64,000 nucleotides of DNA from Neostapfia colusana (taxonomy: Eukaryota; Streptophyta; Magnoliopsida; Poales; Poaceae). Position numbers and translations under genes: made by a program. Within the stretch, counting starts at the first letter, position 1. Every line of letters starts with the position of its first letter. Shown one piece after another: positions 42,303-54,500 of this stretch. The notes under the pieces were generated by a model, which ran no database searches, was not told the DNA's origin, and worked only from the letters and a program-made list of their open reading frames with translations. The stretch lies in assembly GCA_030760725.1 (NCBI GenBank), contig JASWHV010000010.1, positions 35,035,760 through 35,099,759 on the forward strand. Direction: 5' to 3'.

Positions 42303-43392
42303 TGTCGGTACCCTCAATACCAGGTACCCCGCGCACAGCGTAAAACTTCCTAAGGACCTCGCTCCCTCTGCAGGAGCGAGGTTTGAAGGCGCCACGTGTC
42401 CAGCGGGGCCGGAGCTCCCCTCCCCACGGAGGATAGCTCCGAGCCTGCCACGTGGCCCAGGAGGCCGGACCTCACCCCCTCCGCAAGGGCAAGCTCCGAA
42501 GGCGCCACGTGTCCGGCAGGGCCGGGGCTCTCCTCTCCTCAAAGGATAGCTCCGAGCCTGCCACGTGGCCCAGAAGACAGGACCTCGCCCCCTCCGCGCG
42601 GGTGAGCTCCGAAGGCTCCACATGTCCAGCGGAGCCGGAGCCCCCCCTCTCCTCAGAGGAGAGCTCTGGGTCCGACACGTGGCCAGCAGAGCAGTGCTGC
42701 CGCCCGGCGCGGTAGGCAGCAGGAGTAAAGGCGTGCCTTGCCTTTACCATACAAAGCATACAAGACCCGCGCCTTCCCAAGTTGCGAAGACGCGGAGCAC
42801 GCCTCTGTCAGGTGTCGTTGCGCCTAGTCATATCACAGACTGGCGCGCCGTGTCAGAGCCTGCCAGCCAATAAACACAGCAACAAGACATCCCCTGCCGC
42901 CCCCGCCGTCATCAACCACTACGGCTAGCTTGCGGCATGGGCAGGGCGGCAGGACGAATGCTCGTCATCCTTCGCCAGAGACAACTGCCAACATAACTGC
43001 GGATACGATAGTCGGCAGGAAATCTCCCCGGGACCACCTGTCGGGTCCCGGGCCCCCCTTGTAAGCCACACGAGCCTTGGACTATAAAAGGCTCGGGTAG
43101 GCAACGTTAGCAAGGGTTCGCACTCCAGCAACTCACACCCTAGGGCATAACTCATCCTCAAGCTCAGGACTCCGGTTCTAGGCAACAAGCAATACAGCGA
43201 GCACCTCTGCTCACCGTGGACGTAGGGTTTTACGCTCCGGCGACCCGAACCACGTAAAACTCGCCGTGTCAAGCTCCTCCCTCACTCGTCCCTACGCTTA
43301 AGCTCTCTGCAAGCGACTAGCCCCTCCGAAAAAGAACCTCCGCGGGCTGCCCAGAGCAGGTCCGGGGGAAGTGTCGACCACACACTTCGACA
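42303..43392 (+). repeat. 5' LTR of F, 1090 bp
   Basis: TGTCGGTACCC to TTCGACA. U3 array at 42370-42700, TATAAAAG at 43083-43090. Followed by two bases and the primer-binding site. Confidence 0.93.
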
Positions 43393-43394
43393 TT

Positions 43395-43412
43395 TGGCGC
43401 GCCAGGTAGGGG
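43395..43412 (+). other. Primer-binding site of F
   Basis: TGGCGCGCCAGGTAGGGG, two bases after the LTR. Same site type as in E and G. Confidence 0.78.
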
Positions 43413-43448
43413 GCCTTTCCCTTGCACGACGAGTTTCTGCCGACGAAG

Positions 43449-44830
43449 ATGACGAAGCTTCCTTCAGAGGCAAGCTCTCCTCTCCCGCGTTCATGACGAA
43501 CCGTGACTAGCGGGGAGTACATGTCGACACACTCAGGACGGAGTGTGTCGGTGCAAGCTGGAAGCCAGCAGCCGACTCCGGCAACGCCGACTCCGGCAAT
43601 GCAGGCTCCAGCCAGCGTTAGATCTTCTGCAGCGCTGAGCGTTGCCCGCGGGGGTGCGCTGGCTGCAGCAAGAGTGCTACTGCACAATCCACCTGCTGGG
43701 GACACACCCCATTCAGCGACCCAACAGTGGATTCGCGAGGTAGACCGTCTCGTCGTCGCCGCCGCAAACCCTCGACTTCGGCGGGGACGACGCTTCGGCC
43801 AACCGGCTGTGTCGCTGATGCGCACGCCGACGGTTGACGGACAGACGGTGGATTCCAGCTCCACCAGGCTTCCGTCGACGGACCTGAGGACTGAGCTGGA
43901 ACGATGCCACTTGGGCCAAGACGCCCGAGTGTTCCTTGAGCGACGACGAGAAAGGCGTCGCAGACAAGAGGCCGGCGTCAGCATGACGTCTGCCTCAACC
44001 CTGCCTGAGGCGCAGACTTTCGCCACGCAAACTCTGCCCCAGGCGTACGCCACGCAGCATATGCCACAGCCATATGCCCTGCAAACGGCGGCCCCGGTCT
44101 ATGGCGCAGCCTTGCCCATACCGGGGTACACTGCACCAGCAGCGGACCAAACGTTCGCGGCACCAACGCCTGCAGCAACAGGGGCAGGATGTGCAGCCCT
44201 GGCGCCCCACCTTCACTTCGCGAGGTGGCCGCGCAAGTTTCGGCCGCACCTGCCCAAGAAGTACGACGACAGCGTCAACCCGGCGGAGTTCCTCCAGATC
44301 TACTCCACCACCGTCCTTGCTGCAGGAGGGGACGAGGCCATCATGGCCAACTATTTCCCCGTCGCCTTGACCGGCCCAGCCCGGTCTTGGCTCATGAACC
44401 TCCCCAGGGTTCCATAACTTCCTGGGGAGAGCTCTGCTGACAGTTCATTGCCAACTTTGGCGGTTCCTACACCCATCCAGGCACGGAGCTTGACCTCCAC
44501 GCCATCAAACAACAACCTGGGGAATCACTGCGCTCCTTCATCCAGCGGTTCTCCCATGTACGCAACACCATCCCCCACATCCCGAATGCATCAGCGGTGG
44601 TCGCATTCCGACAAGGTGTGAGGGACAAGAAGATGCTCGAGAAGTTGGCCACCAGGGAGGTGCAAGACATCTCGGGGATCTTCAGCCTGGCGGACAAGTG
44701 CGCCGAAGCAGAAGACGAGCGTCATTGGCACTCACTGCCAGCTTCTGAAGCCGGAAGACAGCCCGAAGACGGCGGAGTTCAAGCTGAGCTCCCGACCACG
44801 TCAGACAGTCAAGAGCCAAGCACTGGCTGA
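43449..44830 (+). pseudogene. Broken gag of element F
   Basis: ATG 43449 opens a frame that meets TGA at 43494 after 15 codons. The same frame is open again to 44417 (STHSGRSVSVQAGSQQ; ARWPRKFRPHLPKKYDDS). Near 44404 one C is missing compared with G, which shifts the frame. A further TGA near 44438 follows in the restored frame. The capsid C-terminal part (RQGVRDKKMLEKLATREV; FSLADKCAEAED) continues to 44830. The CX2HX4HX4C knuckle and the protease are absent because the coding jumps from the region after the capsid to the end of pol. Confidence 0.85.
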
Positions 44831-46080
44831 CTTTGTTGGCTGAATGGACGCCAACGAATGCTGACCCAGGGGGCCGCGAAGACGGTGAACCAAAGCACCG
44901 AGCTCCGTTCTTCACCGGGCCTCACTGGACGCTCTTCTTCGACGGCTCCTCGCGAAAGCAGGGGGCCGGTGCGGGCGTACTGCTTCTCATGCCATCGGGG
45001 GAGCAGTCTGGGTACATGGTGCATCTAAATTCCAAGGCAACCAACAACTTGGCAGAGTATGAAGCACACATCTTTGGCCTAAAAGACAGCCCTGTCTCTG
45101 GGTGCTGGCCAGTTGTTGGCGCAGGGCAACTCCCAGCTAGTTATCAAGCAAGTTAAGGGTGAATGCCCCTGCAATGACCCACAGCTAGCTGCTTATCTGC
45201 TCCACGTGCGGATGTTGGAGAAAGACTTCCTCGCCTTGGACCTGCGCCATGTACCGCGCGCTGGCAAGGCCGCAGCTGACGACTTCTCAACGAAGGCCTC
45301 CACTGGAGCCCCTGTGACCGAAGGAGTCTTCGAGAGGACGTTGCTGCGGCCCACAGCCCAGCCCGCCGAGCCGGGCGAAGGGGGCTGGACCAGCACCTCG
45401 AAGCTGGCGGTCCCGGCGGCCCTGCAGTCATGGACGCCGCCCAAGGATCGTAAGCGTCACTGGGGACTCCGTGCAACCCAGCGCTCAAGATCCAGAAGCT
45501 CAAGTAGTCCCGATGCATGGACCACAGAGGTCCGGGACTCCTTGAAGGACATCCTTCCTTATGAACGTGCATTCGCTGAACGGATTGTGCGGATGGCTAA
45601 GTGCTACGCGCTGGTATCTTTACTGGCGTGGCTCCACGGCATCCTATTGCGGTGCATAACCCAGGAGGAAGGCTGCGACTAGCTCGCAGTAGTTCACAGA
45701 GGCGAGTGCTGGGAACGCTCATCGTCCCGCACGCTGGTCGGTTAAGCCACCCGGCATGGCTCCTACTGACCGAGAGCCACCTGGACGCCGTCAAACCGGT
45801 TAGGAGATGCAATGCGTGCCAGGTCCACGCCAAGCAGACCCACACAACCGGTGCAGAAGCGCACCCAAAGCCGTCGGGGGATACCGGCTCCTCTATGTCG
45901 AGGGCCAGCCGGACTTCCTAGGGCCGGGTCACGGGAACTAACCTTCTACATGGTATGCGGGGCCGAAGCCATGCTTCCCCCTGAGATCGCCATGGGGGGT
46001 CCCCCCGTGTCCGAGCGTACTATGAAGCCACGCATAACCCACTCTGCGTTAGGACATGGCGCTCCGACGCTACCCCAGTA
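44831..46080 (+). pseudogene. RNase H and partial integrase of element F
   Basis: Starts in the RT/RNase H connector (ALADFVAEW-like), then RNase H (WTLFFDGSSRKQGAGAGVLL; NSKATNNLAEYEAHIFGL). After a frameshift near 45100 it continues with QLVIKQVKGECPCND and LDLRHVPRAGKAAADD. The integrase zinc domain is damaged: EEGCD is followed by TAG, and RCNACQVHAKQTH follows in another frame. The catalytic core is deleted: the text jumps to TFYMVCGAEAMLPPEIAMG, a motif that follows the core in Tat elements. Not functional. Confidence 0.82.
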
Positions 46081-46275
46081 AGTTCACCATGCTTACTTAG
46101 GTGTTTATTTAAGTTACGTATTAATTTATATGATCACCTTCCCACGCTCTAGACAGTGTACATCCATTGTACACTCGTTTCCTCTTTCCTGCGCTCATGC
46201 ATAGTCGATATTTGCCATCCTGCCGAAGGTGGTAGAGACCCGGGGGCCTTTCGGACCTCCCCCTGTAAGGGTACT
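46081..46275 (+). other. 3' non-coding stub of F
   Basis: Related to D1 14600-14760 (shared landmarks TCCTGCGCTCAT and CATAGT). Cut by the LTR of H. GTACT (46271-46275) is the expected left target copy of H. Confidence 0.7.
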
Positions 46276-46778
46276 TGTCGAAGTGTGTGGTCGACACTTC
46301 CCCCGGATCTGCACTGGGCAGCCCGCGGAGGTTCTTTTTCGGAGGGGCTAGTCGCTTGCGAAGAGCTTGAGCGTAGGGACAAGTTAAGGAGGAGCTTGAC
46401 ACGGCGAGTTTTACGTGGTTCGGGCCGCCGAAGCGTAAAACCCTACGTCCACGGTGAGCTGAGGTGCTCGCTGTATTGCTTGTTGCTCAGAACCGGAGTC
46501 CTGAGCTTGAGGATGAGTTACCTAGGGTGTGAGTTGCTGGAGTGCGAACCCAGGGTGCGAATGGCTAGAGTGCGAACCCTTGCTAACGTCGCCTACCCGA
46601 GCCTTTTATAGTCCAAGGCTCGTGTGGCTTACAAGGGGGGCCCGGGACCCGACAGGTGGTCCCGGGGAGATTGTCTGCCGACTATCGTATCCGCAGTTAT
46701 ATCGGTAGTTGTCTCTGGCGAAGGCTTCCGAGTCTTCGTCTTGCCGCCCTGCCCATGCCGCATGCTAGTCGTAGTGGT
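46276..46778 (-). repeat. 3' LTR of H, distal part
   Basis: 503 bases with the U5 end (TTCGACA on the minus strand), TATA at 46603-46610 and a short internal duplication near 46540-46580 (GTGCGAACC repeated). Continues at 59448 after C; total about 1111 bp without the duplicated GTGGT. Confidence 0.92.
46774..46778. repeat. Target-site duplication of C, left copy
   Basis: GTGGT, repeated at 59448-59452. Confidence 0.95.
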
Positions 46779-47193
46779 TGTAACACCCCAAATTTTGATT
46801 CAAAACTCTTAACCATGTTTAGAGGGGAATTTAAAAATTTTTGGACGTGTTGCATGTTTTGCAAAAATTCAAATTCAAACTGGAATTCAAATTATACTCA
46901 AAACAGAAAAGAAATGGAAAAAGAAAAAGGAAAACGGGAAAAAAACCGGCCAGTGTGCCGAAACCCGCCAGCTGGCCCAGCTACTCCCACGCAGCCCGCC
47001 CCCGCGCGCGCCGCGCTGCCTCTCACCGACGGGTGGGACCCACCTATCATCCCTAACCCCGAGCCCCCGCGACCCCGGACTTTTCCCCCGAGCGCGTGAA
47101 ATCGCAACCGACCGGAAACCGCGTCCCGTCGCCCGAATTCTGGTCCCAGAGGACTCCAACTCGATCACAACAGACCCACCGCCCTCCCCCGGC

Positions 47194-47200
47194 TATAAAA
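47194..47200 (+). promoter_or_regulatory. TATA box, 5' LTR of C
   Basis: TATAAAA in CCGGCTATAAAAACC, downstream of C-rich U3. The 3' LTR copy is at 56436-56443. Confidence 0.85.
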
Positions 47201-48745
47201 ACCTCCGATCCGATCAGTTTTCCTCACGCGATCGCCGATTTTCACTCCTGTGAGCACCGAGACTTCGCCGGTGAATTCTGGCCGATCTAAGCTCGGAAAC
47301 TCTGATCTAACTCGCTGGTTTTGATCCACCGCCTCCGGGGAACTTTGCAGGTGCAGAAAACTCGGAGAGTTACGGTGTAAACGCAGCGCCGACGAGCTTC
47401 GCCGTGGTTTTGTCTCAGACCTCGCCGCCGATCACTTTCCAGGACCCCCGAGCTCGAGAAAACCCCCTAGGTGAGATCCCTGACCTCCCCTCTACCGATC
47501 TAGGCCATAAGATCATAGTTCTAGACAGAATTCTCGAGGATCCGAAACTTTCCGGCGAGATCGCCGCTTCCCGCCGCCGTGCGCCGCCGGCAGCGCCGCC
47601 CGCGCTCGATCAAAGCGACGTGGCCGCTTGTGCGCCGTTTATTTTAAATCGCACGGTAGACTTTAAAACCCCGCGTACCGGTTCGATGTTTTAATCTCAG
47701 CCGTCGGTTTAGAATCGGACGGTCCACGTCGGCCCCGCATTATAAAGACTGGAATTCTTACGTGCTACCCCCTGGGGTTCTCTGGAATCGAGAGCTAGCC
47801 CCGGAAACTTCAGATCTAGCCCCTGGAACTTCAGAAAATCATGTAAATTCATTTAAAAATCAGTTTTAGCCCCTGGACTTAATAGAAATTAAGAAAAACA
47901 CCTCTGATAAGTGTAGCTAGACCCCTGGAAATTATGAAAATAATATTATAGACCCTGTAATGGGGTGAATTCATTATTTTAGCCCTGTTTAGTATTTAAT
48001 TTAGAAAATTGAATATGTAACTAGTGGTTAAAAATTAAAAAGGGGGATAAACATAATTGTCAAAATTAATTAAAAACTTTCTCAGTACTTAGAAAACTTT
48101 GGAGTGAGATAAAAATATATTTTTGGGCTGAAATAAATCTGTTTCATCTATTATTCATATTTATTAGTATAGGGACACATTTTTAGGTAAAGAATAGTTA
48201 TAGAAAATAGGTAAAATAATTATAAAATAGTTTACATCAGAGGCAAAAGTCAAAATATGTTATTAAATTATTTAGGACCAGAACCTATTCTGTTTAGATG
48301 ATGTGTATTACTAATTTTATAACAAAATACACAATTATGCATAGGAATATAAATCTGAAAATATAGCAACTAGTAAATGAAAAATGGAGTTTCTAAAATA
48401 CAAAGAATTCAGTTTAGGGTTGGTAGAAATTATGAAGGCACATATGGGGAAGAATAATACTTTTCATACACACTTGGTAGTAAAAAGGTGAAGTAGTTGA
48501 ATATAAGAAATCTATTGGAAATCCATATAAATAGTATGTAAGTATAAAGGTGGACACAAAAGTAGGAATCATATACACATGGTTAAAAGTGCATGCAAGC
48601 CACAAATCAACACACATGGAGTAACCACAACCCATATAATGGTGAATGACTTTCATAAATTTGAATGTGTGGTTTGTATGAAGAGGAAGTGTGAACTATG
48701 TCTTATGATTATTGTTTTTCTTTTGCTATGTGTGATGGTATGAAG

Positions 48746-49962
48746 TAGAACCTGTTCAAGAGCAAGTTAACCCTTTCCAAGATCAGGATTACCAATTTCA
48801 AGAGCAGCAAGAAGGAGGCAAGTGTCCTTGACCACTTTGATCCTATGCTAGGATGTGTAGATAGAATTATTTGCATTGTCAAATGAAATATGAAACCCAT
48901 GCTAGGAAAGTTTCCCTAGAATTGCATTACCTTGTTTCCTTGTAGCTTGGGTTGGGATTTATTTTGTCATTTATTTACATGCATTTGCTTAGCCATGCTT
49001 AGAATGGGATATTTGGGATATGAGATCATCAGTTTATATTACCATACTCTTGAATGAGACATTGTGAGATTATGTAGAGGTAGGGATCAAGGCAAGTTGG
49101 ATGTTTTGGTTGTGTGCTGGGTGCACGAGACTTGGGTTTGTGTTTAGTACTTGCCTGGATCCTAAGGACCAGTTCATGGAGCATGTAACCCGGCTTTACA
49201 GTGCCAACCACATGCTGAGATGGGGCAGCTTGGCCAATTAATTAGGTGTATTCCCGGCGTAGTATGGGTGTGTTGGATGGTGCGGGGAGTAGGTGTCAGC
49301 TGGACTACCGTATGAACCGCAAGGCTCAAGAGGGGGCCACTGCAGCGGGGTTGGAGCCTCTTGTATGCTGTTAGGGGTGAAACCTCAGTGGGCCCACGCT
49401 CGTCGGGAATCCCTTTGTAAAGGCTTCGTAGTGATCTCTTGGCCACACACCTGGGAAGTGTTAATGTGGATCGTAGCCACTGGCATAATGGAGGTTCTTA
49501 TAGTCCACCCGGCAACGGGGGATGAAATCACTACTTGTGGGTACAGTGGTACAAACTCTGCAGAGTCAAAACCGTCTTGACAGCCGTGCTCACGGTTAAC
49601 AGCGGCCTGGACTTATTCATGATTAGAGGAATGATGGTTTTGGAAGTTAAGCGGGGAGCTTAACATTGGAAATAAGGTTATGGTTATTGGATTATGATAA
49701 TGGGTTGGGAGATTTGGACCATTTTACCTCTGTAGTAATGTAGGTGCTTAATAAGCTAAGGTGATTGTTTGTTAATTGCGTAGTGCTTTAACCATGAGCT
49801 CAACCTCTCCTTGTTCTAGCCATGCATGATATGATTTTCCCACACTTGCTGAGTACCATTGGTACTCAACCTTGCATATTTGTTGGTTTATATTGCTGCT
49901 CAGGTCAAGATAATGAGGTGGTGTATAATGACCAAGATTTTGGACCCGAGGAAGGCTTTTAG
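48746..49962 (+). other. Candidate split mini-ORF inside LTR of C
   Basis: Exon a is 48746-48817 (72 nt; acceptor ...TATGAAG, donor GGAG|GCAAGT of the GC type). Exon b is 49904-49962 (59 nt; acceptor TTGCTGCTCAG, ends TAG). Both have the same phase as in element A. Exon a encodes a Gln/Glu-rich peptide (motif FQDQDYQFQEQQ) and exon b an acidic one ending PEEGF. The intron is 1086 bp (1089 in A). The 3' LTR copy is at 57986-58057 and 59143-59201. No upstream ATG exon is evident here. Confidence 0.45.
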
Positions 49963-50106
49963 GTTCATGAAGACCCCCGGGCAACGCCTGTGATGGAGCC
50001 CTAAAGAATAATATTCCGCTGCTAGTTTATTTATTTGTGATGAAGCATTAGTGTCCATTGAGACATTTGCAATGTAAGACTTATTTATATTCGACACCTG
50101 GCTTGT

Positions 50107-50112
50107 AATAAA
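50107..50112 (+). terminator. AATAAA polyadenylation signal, 5' LTR of C
   Basis: About 100 bases before the LTR end. The 3' LTR copy is at 59346-59351. Confidence 0.6.
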
Positions 50113-50212
50113 TGATGCTTCACTATTTGTCATCACATGTATGAGAAAATGATCCTGGCATACATGTGATATTCACTTGGTTGTTCTTCGGAAAAACCGG
50201 GTGTGACAGAGG

Positions 50213-50225
50213 TGGTATCAGAGCC
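50213..50225 (+). other. Primer-binding site of C
   Basis: TGGTATCAGAGCC, four bases after the LTR. Initiator-Met tRNA type. Confidence 0.93.
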
Positions 50226-50425
50226 AAGGTTGCCCGTAGGAACGTGGACCTAGGTAGAAATGGACGTATTTAAGGGCCCTATTTTCTTAAAAACTATTTT
50301 TCCAAGGTGTGGGTGGAAAAGTGTTATTAAAGGAGTCATTTTCTTCATCTTACCCCAAATTTCATTCAAAATAGGATTTTTGTTTGGGAATTTATCTAAC
50401 CTAATGTTAAATTCTTTTGTTTTAG

Positions 50426-51205
50426 ATGGTTCGCATGATTCGCACCGCTCGTAAGTCCACAGGAGGGAGAGTTCCCGTAGTTGCCCTTGCCGAAAGAGAG
50501 GAGAGTCGTCCAGTGACGTACCTTTCCTACGGATTGGCAGTAGGAGACTTGTTGCGCCGTCTTCGACGTATGCTCAAAGCCGCCGGCAATACGGGCAAGC
50601 TAATCATCCACTATAACTCCACCAGGACCATCCGTGAGAAGAGGGAAGAATGGAGTTCGGAGATGAGGATTATACACGAGAATCAACTGCTTAAGATTCA
50701 CCACTCTCCAGCTTGTCGAGCAACACAAGTTGACGCGGAGAAAGATGTCACCTGGGAGGCCATCACCTGCCAGAGTCACATCTATCGTCGCCACTTGGAC
50801 AAAACTGAGTACATGTATGTCCTCCAACGTGAGAGTGGTACCACGGAGTACAAGTACCCACCGGTGCAGCAAGGGACTTCCCGTGAGCACATGGACTTGT
50901 GCTTGGAGGATGCCGCTATGCTCAGCACTCGACTGCAGGAGTGTCAACAAGAGCTTCAGGATGTCCGAGACAGCCTGAAGGAAACGGAGGCGCTGCTGCG
51001 AGCTTGCTTAAAAGCGAAAGAAAGAGGAGATGGGAATGAACTGTGTGTCACCGTGAGTGATCCATGGACTCCTGACTCCCCGGATCGCCGAGCGATCAGG
51101 CGTCGTCGCACCTCTCCACCAGCAGCCTCCCCACCCAAAGCAGAGTCAGAAGGTAGCCGAAATGAGGAGGAAGATCCCGAGGAGCCAGCTCAAGAGGACG
51201 AGTAG
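50426..51205 (+). CDS. ORF0 of element C
   Basis: A 259-residue protein of unknown function between primer site and gag, in the position of ORF0 in element A. I see no confident sequence identity with that protein, but the plan is the same: a globular, aromatic-containing N-terminal part (LSYGLAVGDLLRRLRRML; TYLSYG), then a coiled-coil stretch at about residues 150-195 (TRLQECQQELQDVRDSLKETE), then a basic Arg patch (RRAIRRRR) and an acidic tail ending PAQEDE. The ATG directly follows TTTTGTTTTAG, a good splice acceptor. The frame is intact although gag-pol in the same copy is not. Confidence 0.82.
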   Translation: MVRMIRTARKSTGGRVPVVALAEREESRPVTYLSYGLAVGDLLRRLRRMLKAAGNTGKLIIHYNSTRTIREKREEWSSEMRIIHENQLLKIHHSPACRATQVDAEKDVTWEAITCQSHIYRRHLDKTEYMYVLQRESGTTEYKYPPVQQGTSREHMDLCLEDAAMLSTRLQECQQELQDVRDSLKETEALLRACLKAKERGDGNELCVTVSDPWTPDSPDRRAIRRRRTSPPAASPPKAESEGSRNEEEDPEEPAQEDE

Positions 51206-51505
51206 TGTAGAGTTTTTCCCCTAGCTAGCAGGAGGTCGAGTAGTCGAGTCGTTACGTAGTTAATGGTGTGGTAATGCTTGGTGTGTGACGTGAGATGTGG
51301 AAGCCATGAGCAATTGTCCACAGCCTCGTCTTCAGATTGTTTTGCTTTGGTGTGAACCCACAGGAAATAATAGTGCATTTATTTGGTGTGAGATATAAAC
51401 CCTCATAAAATTTTAACAAAGCCTCAACACCTTAAAGTACCAACAAATGAAAGTAGAAAGATGATACTAAATGGTATCAAAATTAACATTTGTTGATTCT
51501 GCCAG
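51206..51505 (+). other. Spacer between ORF0 and gag of C
   Basis: 300 bases without a gene. It ends in TTGTTGATTCTGCCAG directly before the gag ATG, again acceptor-like. Confidence 0.5.
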
Positions 51506-54500
51506 ATGGCTGGAAGAGGAAAAGGACGTGCTGCCAACCCCGCCAACAACAATGATGAGGCAAGCAACCCTCATCTTTCTGGAGGCCAGGACGGGGGTGG
51601 TCGCCGTGAAGAAGTTGATCCTCTCCATCAAATGCTGGAGAATCAAAATCAGCTTATCCAGAACTTGACTCAAGTGGTGGCCAACTTGCATCAAGTTCCA
51701 CCTCCACAAGCTGCACCACGCCAACCAAGGTTGAGTGAGTTTCTAGGAACTCAACCTCCAAAGTTTGCAAGTGCTGCTGAACCTCTGGAGGCAGATGATT
51801 GGCTGAAGACCATCGAAAGTAAGATGAGGATAATCCAATTCCAAGGGTATGAGAGGGTGCTGTTTGCCTCTCATCAATTGAATGGACCTGCTGCTGATTG
51901 GTGGACCGCCTACGTGGCCGCCCATCATGACCCTGAGAACATCACTTGGGACGAGTTCAAGCGTAGCTTCCGCAACCACTACATCCCAAGAGGTGAACTC
52001 AAAAACAAGAGAAAGGAGTTTTTGGGACTGCAGCAGGGAAACATGATGGTGAGGGAATACCTCACTAAATTTACTCAACTATCCCGTTATGCTCCACGAG
52101 ACATAGAGACTGATGAGCAGAAACAAGATTGTTTCGTGGAAGGACTTACCGCAGAGATGCAGTGTGCCATGTCCTCCAATGAGTATGAAAGTTTTCAAAA
52201 GATGGTGGACAGAGCGTTTGTGGTGGAAAGGAAGCTAAAGGCCCTGGAAAATGAGAATAAGAGGAAGGCGGGATGGTCACATCAGGCCTCAGGAAGCAAC
52301 ACCCGCCCACGTATGATGCAGCAACCTACGGGGCAGACAAGCCGTGCTGCGGTACCCTATTCAGCACCAAGAGGGTAAAACCCAAACTACAGGCCACCCG
52401 CGGCACCAGCACAGCCGCAACGTCAGTTTGTGCAGCAGCCTCGCCCCGCATATCCACCTCGACCAGCAGTGCAAGGACCCCCGAACCAACCCCAAGACAA
52501 CAAAGGCCAAGCACCTAAGGTTGGGGTGCAATGTTTTAGCTGTGGTGAAGTGGGGCACTATGCCCATAAGTGCCCAAAGAAGAAGCCCGCGCAGCCACAC
52601 CAGCAGAATGTAATGAGAGGACGGGTGAACCACGTCACTATGGAGGAAGCACAAGAGGCGCCCGACGTGGTAGTTGGTAAGTTTCCTGCCAATTTACACC
52701 TTGCAACTCTGCTGTTTGATTCTGGTGCTACCCACTCGTTCATTGCTCAAGGGTTTGTAAAGAAGCATGACCTAGCAACCACACAAATGAACCATATGCT
52801 AGCGGTAAACTCTCCAGGTGGAGAAATAAGGACAAGACAAGTGTGTCCCAAAGTGAGCCTAGACATTAATGGAGTAGTATTTACGGCTAACCTCATAGTG
52901 ATAGATTCACAAGGGATAGATATTATTTTGGGTATGGATTGGTTGACCAAACATAAAGGAATCATCCATTGTTCGACCAGAACGGTGGAACTAACTCACC
53001 CCAATGGCACAAGAGTAAAGTTCATAACGATACACGAGCCTAGGAGGGACATTAAATTAAATCAAGTGGAGGTGAAAGTTGAGGAAATCAGGACTATCAG
53101 GGAATATCCAGATGTTTTTCCGGAGGAATTGCCAGGTATGCCTCCCGACCGTGACGTGGAATTCGCAATTGAGCTAGTACCGGGAACAGCCCCGATATAC
53201 AAGAGACCTTATCGAATGGACTCCAAGCAGCTAGCAGAGCTCAAGGATCATTTGAGAGAATTGACGGAGAAGGGGTATATTCGCCCTAGTTCCTCACCAT
53301 GGGGAGCTCCGGTGATATTTGTGCCCAAGAAAGACGGAACCCAAAGGTTATGCGTGGATTACCGTGCCTTGAATGAGGTAACCATCAAAAACAAGTACCC
53401 ATTACCCCACATTGAAGACTTGTTCGATCAGTTGAGGGGAGCTTGTGTGTTCTCAAAAATTGATCTCAGGTCGGGGTACCACCAACTTAAGATAAGGCAA
53501 TCTGATATTCCCATGACAGCTTTCGTATCTCGGTACGGACTGTATGAATACACTGTCATGCCTTTCGGGCTAACCAATGCCCCGGCATATTTCATGTACC
53601 TCATGAACAAGGTATTCATGGAATATCTGGACAAGTTTGTGGTGGTTTTCATAGATGATATTCTCGTCTTCTCCAAAAATGAAGAAGAACATGAGAAACA
53701 TCTAAGGTTGGTGTTACAGAGGCTGAGAAAACACCAATTATATGCCAAGTTGAGCAAGTGTGAGATTTGGCTGAAGAGAGTTCCCTTTTTAGGACATATA
53801 ATCTCGGAGGGAGGAATCTCCGTAGATCCCGCCAAAATCGAGGATATCCAGAAGTGGAAAACCCCTGAAAATGTCGGGGAAGTTCGAAGCTTTTTGGGAT
53901 TGGCTGGATACTATCGACGGTTTATTGAGGGATTCTCCAAGATCTCGAGACCTCTCACCAAACTGTTGGAAAAGGGAATCACATTCACCTGGACGCCACA
54001 GTGCGGTACGAGCTTTTAGGAGCTAAAGAAAAGATTGACAACAGCCCCAGTGCTGGTTATGCCAGATATGCAGAAGAATTTCACAGTGTACTGCGATGCC
54101 TCTGGAAATGGGTTGGGATGTGTTCTCATGCAAGAAGGACATGTCGTGGCATATGCATCCCGGAAGCTTCGGAAGCACGAGAAGAACTATCCTACACATG
54201 ACCTAGAACTAGCTGCAGTGGTACACGCGTTGAAAATTTGGCGGCACTATTTGATGGGGAAGAGGACAGAGATATATACGGATCATAAGAGTTTGAAGTA
54301 CATATTCACACAGCCAGATCTCAACCTCAGACAAAGGAGATGGTTAGAGCTAATCAATGACTTTGATGTGGGCATCAACAATCATCCCGGGAAAGCAAAC
54401 GTCGTGGCCGATGCTCTGAGTCGGAAAGTGCAAGTCAATAAGTTGAGTTTGAAGGACATGCCTGCAGAATTGAAAGACGAGGTTATAAGACTCAACCTAT

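Larger units (their letters stand above)
42303..46275 (+). mobile_element. Element F: Tat-type deletion derivative, 5' part
   Basis: Plus strand: 5' LTR, primer site, gag, then directly RNase H and a shortened integrase, then the 3' non-coding region, where H is inserted at 46276. Protease, RT and the integrase core are missing. It is inserted in the aORF of G; the left target copy would be GCGCC (42298-42302). Its 3' end lies beyond H and is not seen. Confidence 0.85.
46779..50208 (+). repeat. 5' LTR of C, 3430 bp
   Basis: TGTAACACCCC to GGTGTGACA. Short U3 (about 415 bp), TATAAAA at 47194-47200, a GC-rich leader with a consensus donor AG|GTGAGA near 47470, then AT-rich intron-like sequence, mini-exons at 48746-48817 and 49904-49962, and AATAAA at 50107-50112. 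Confidence 0.96.
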
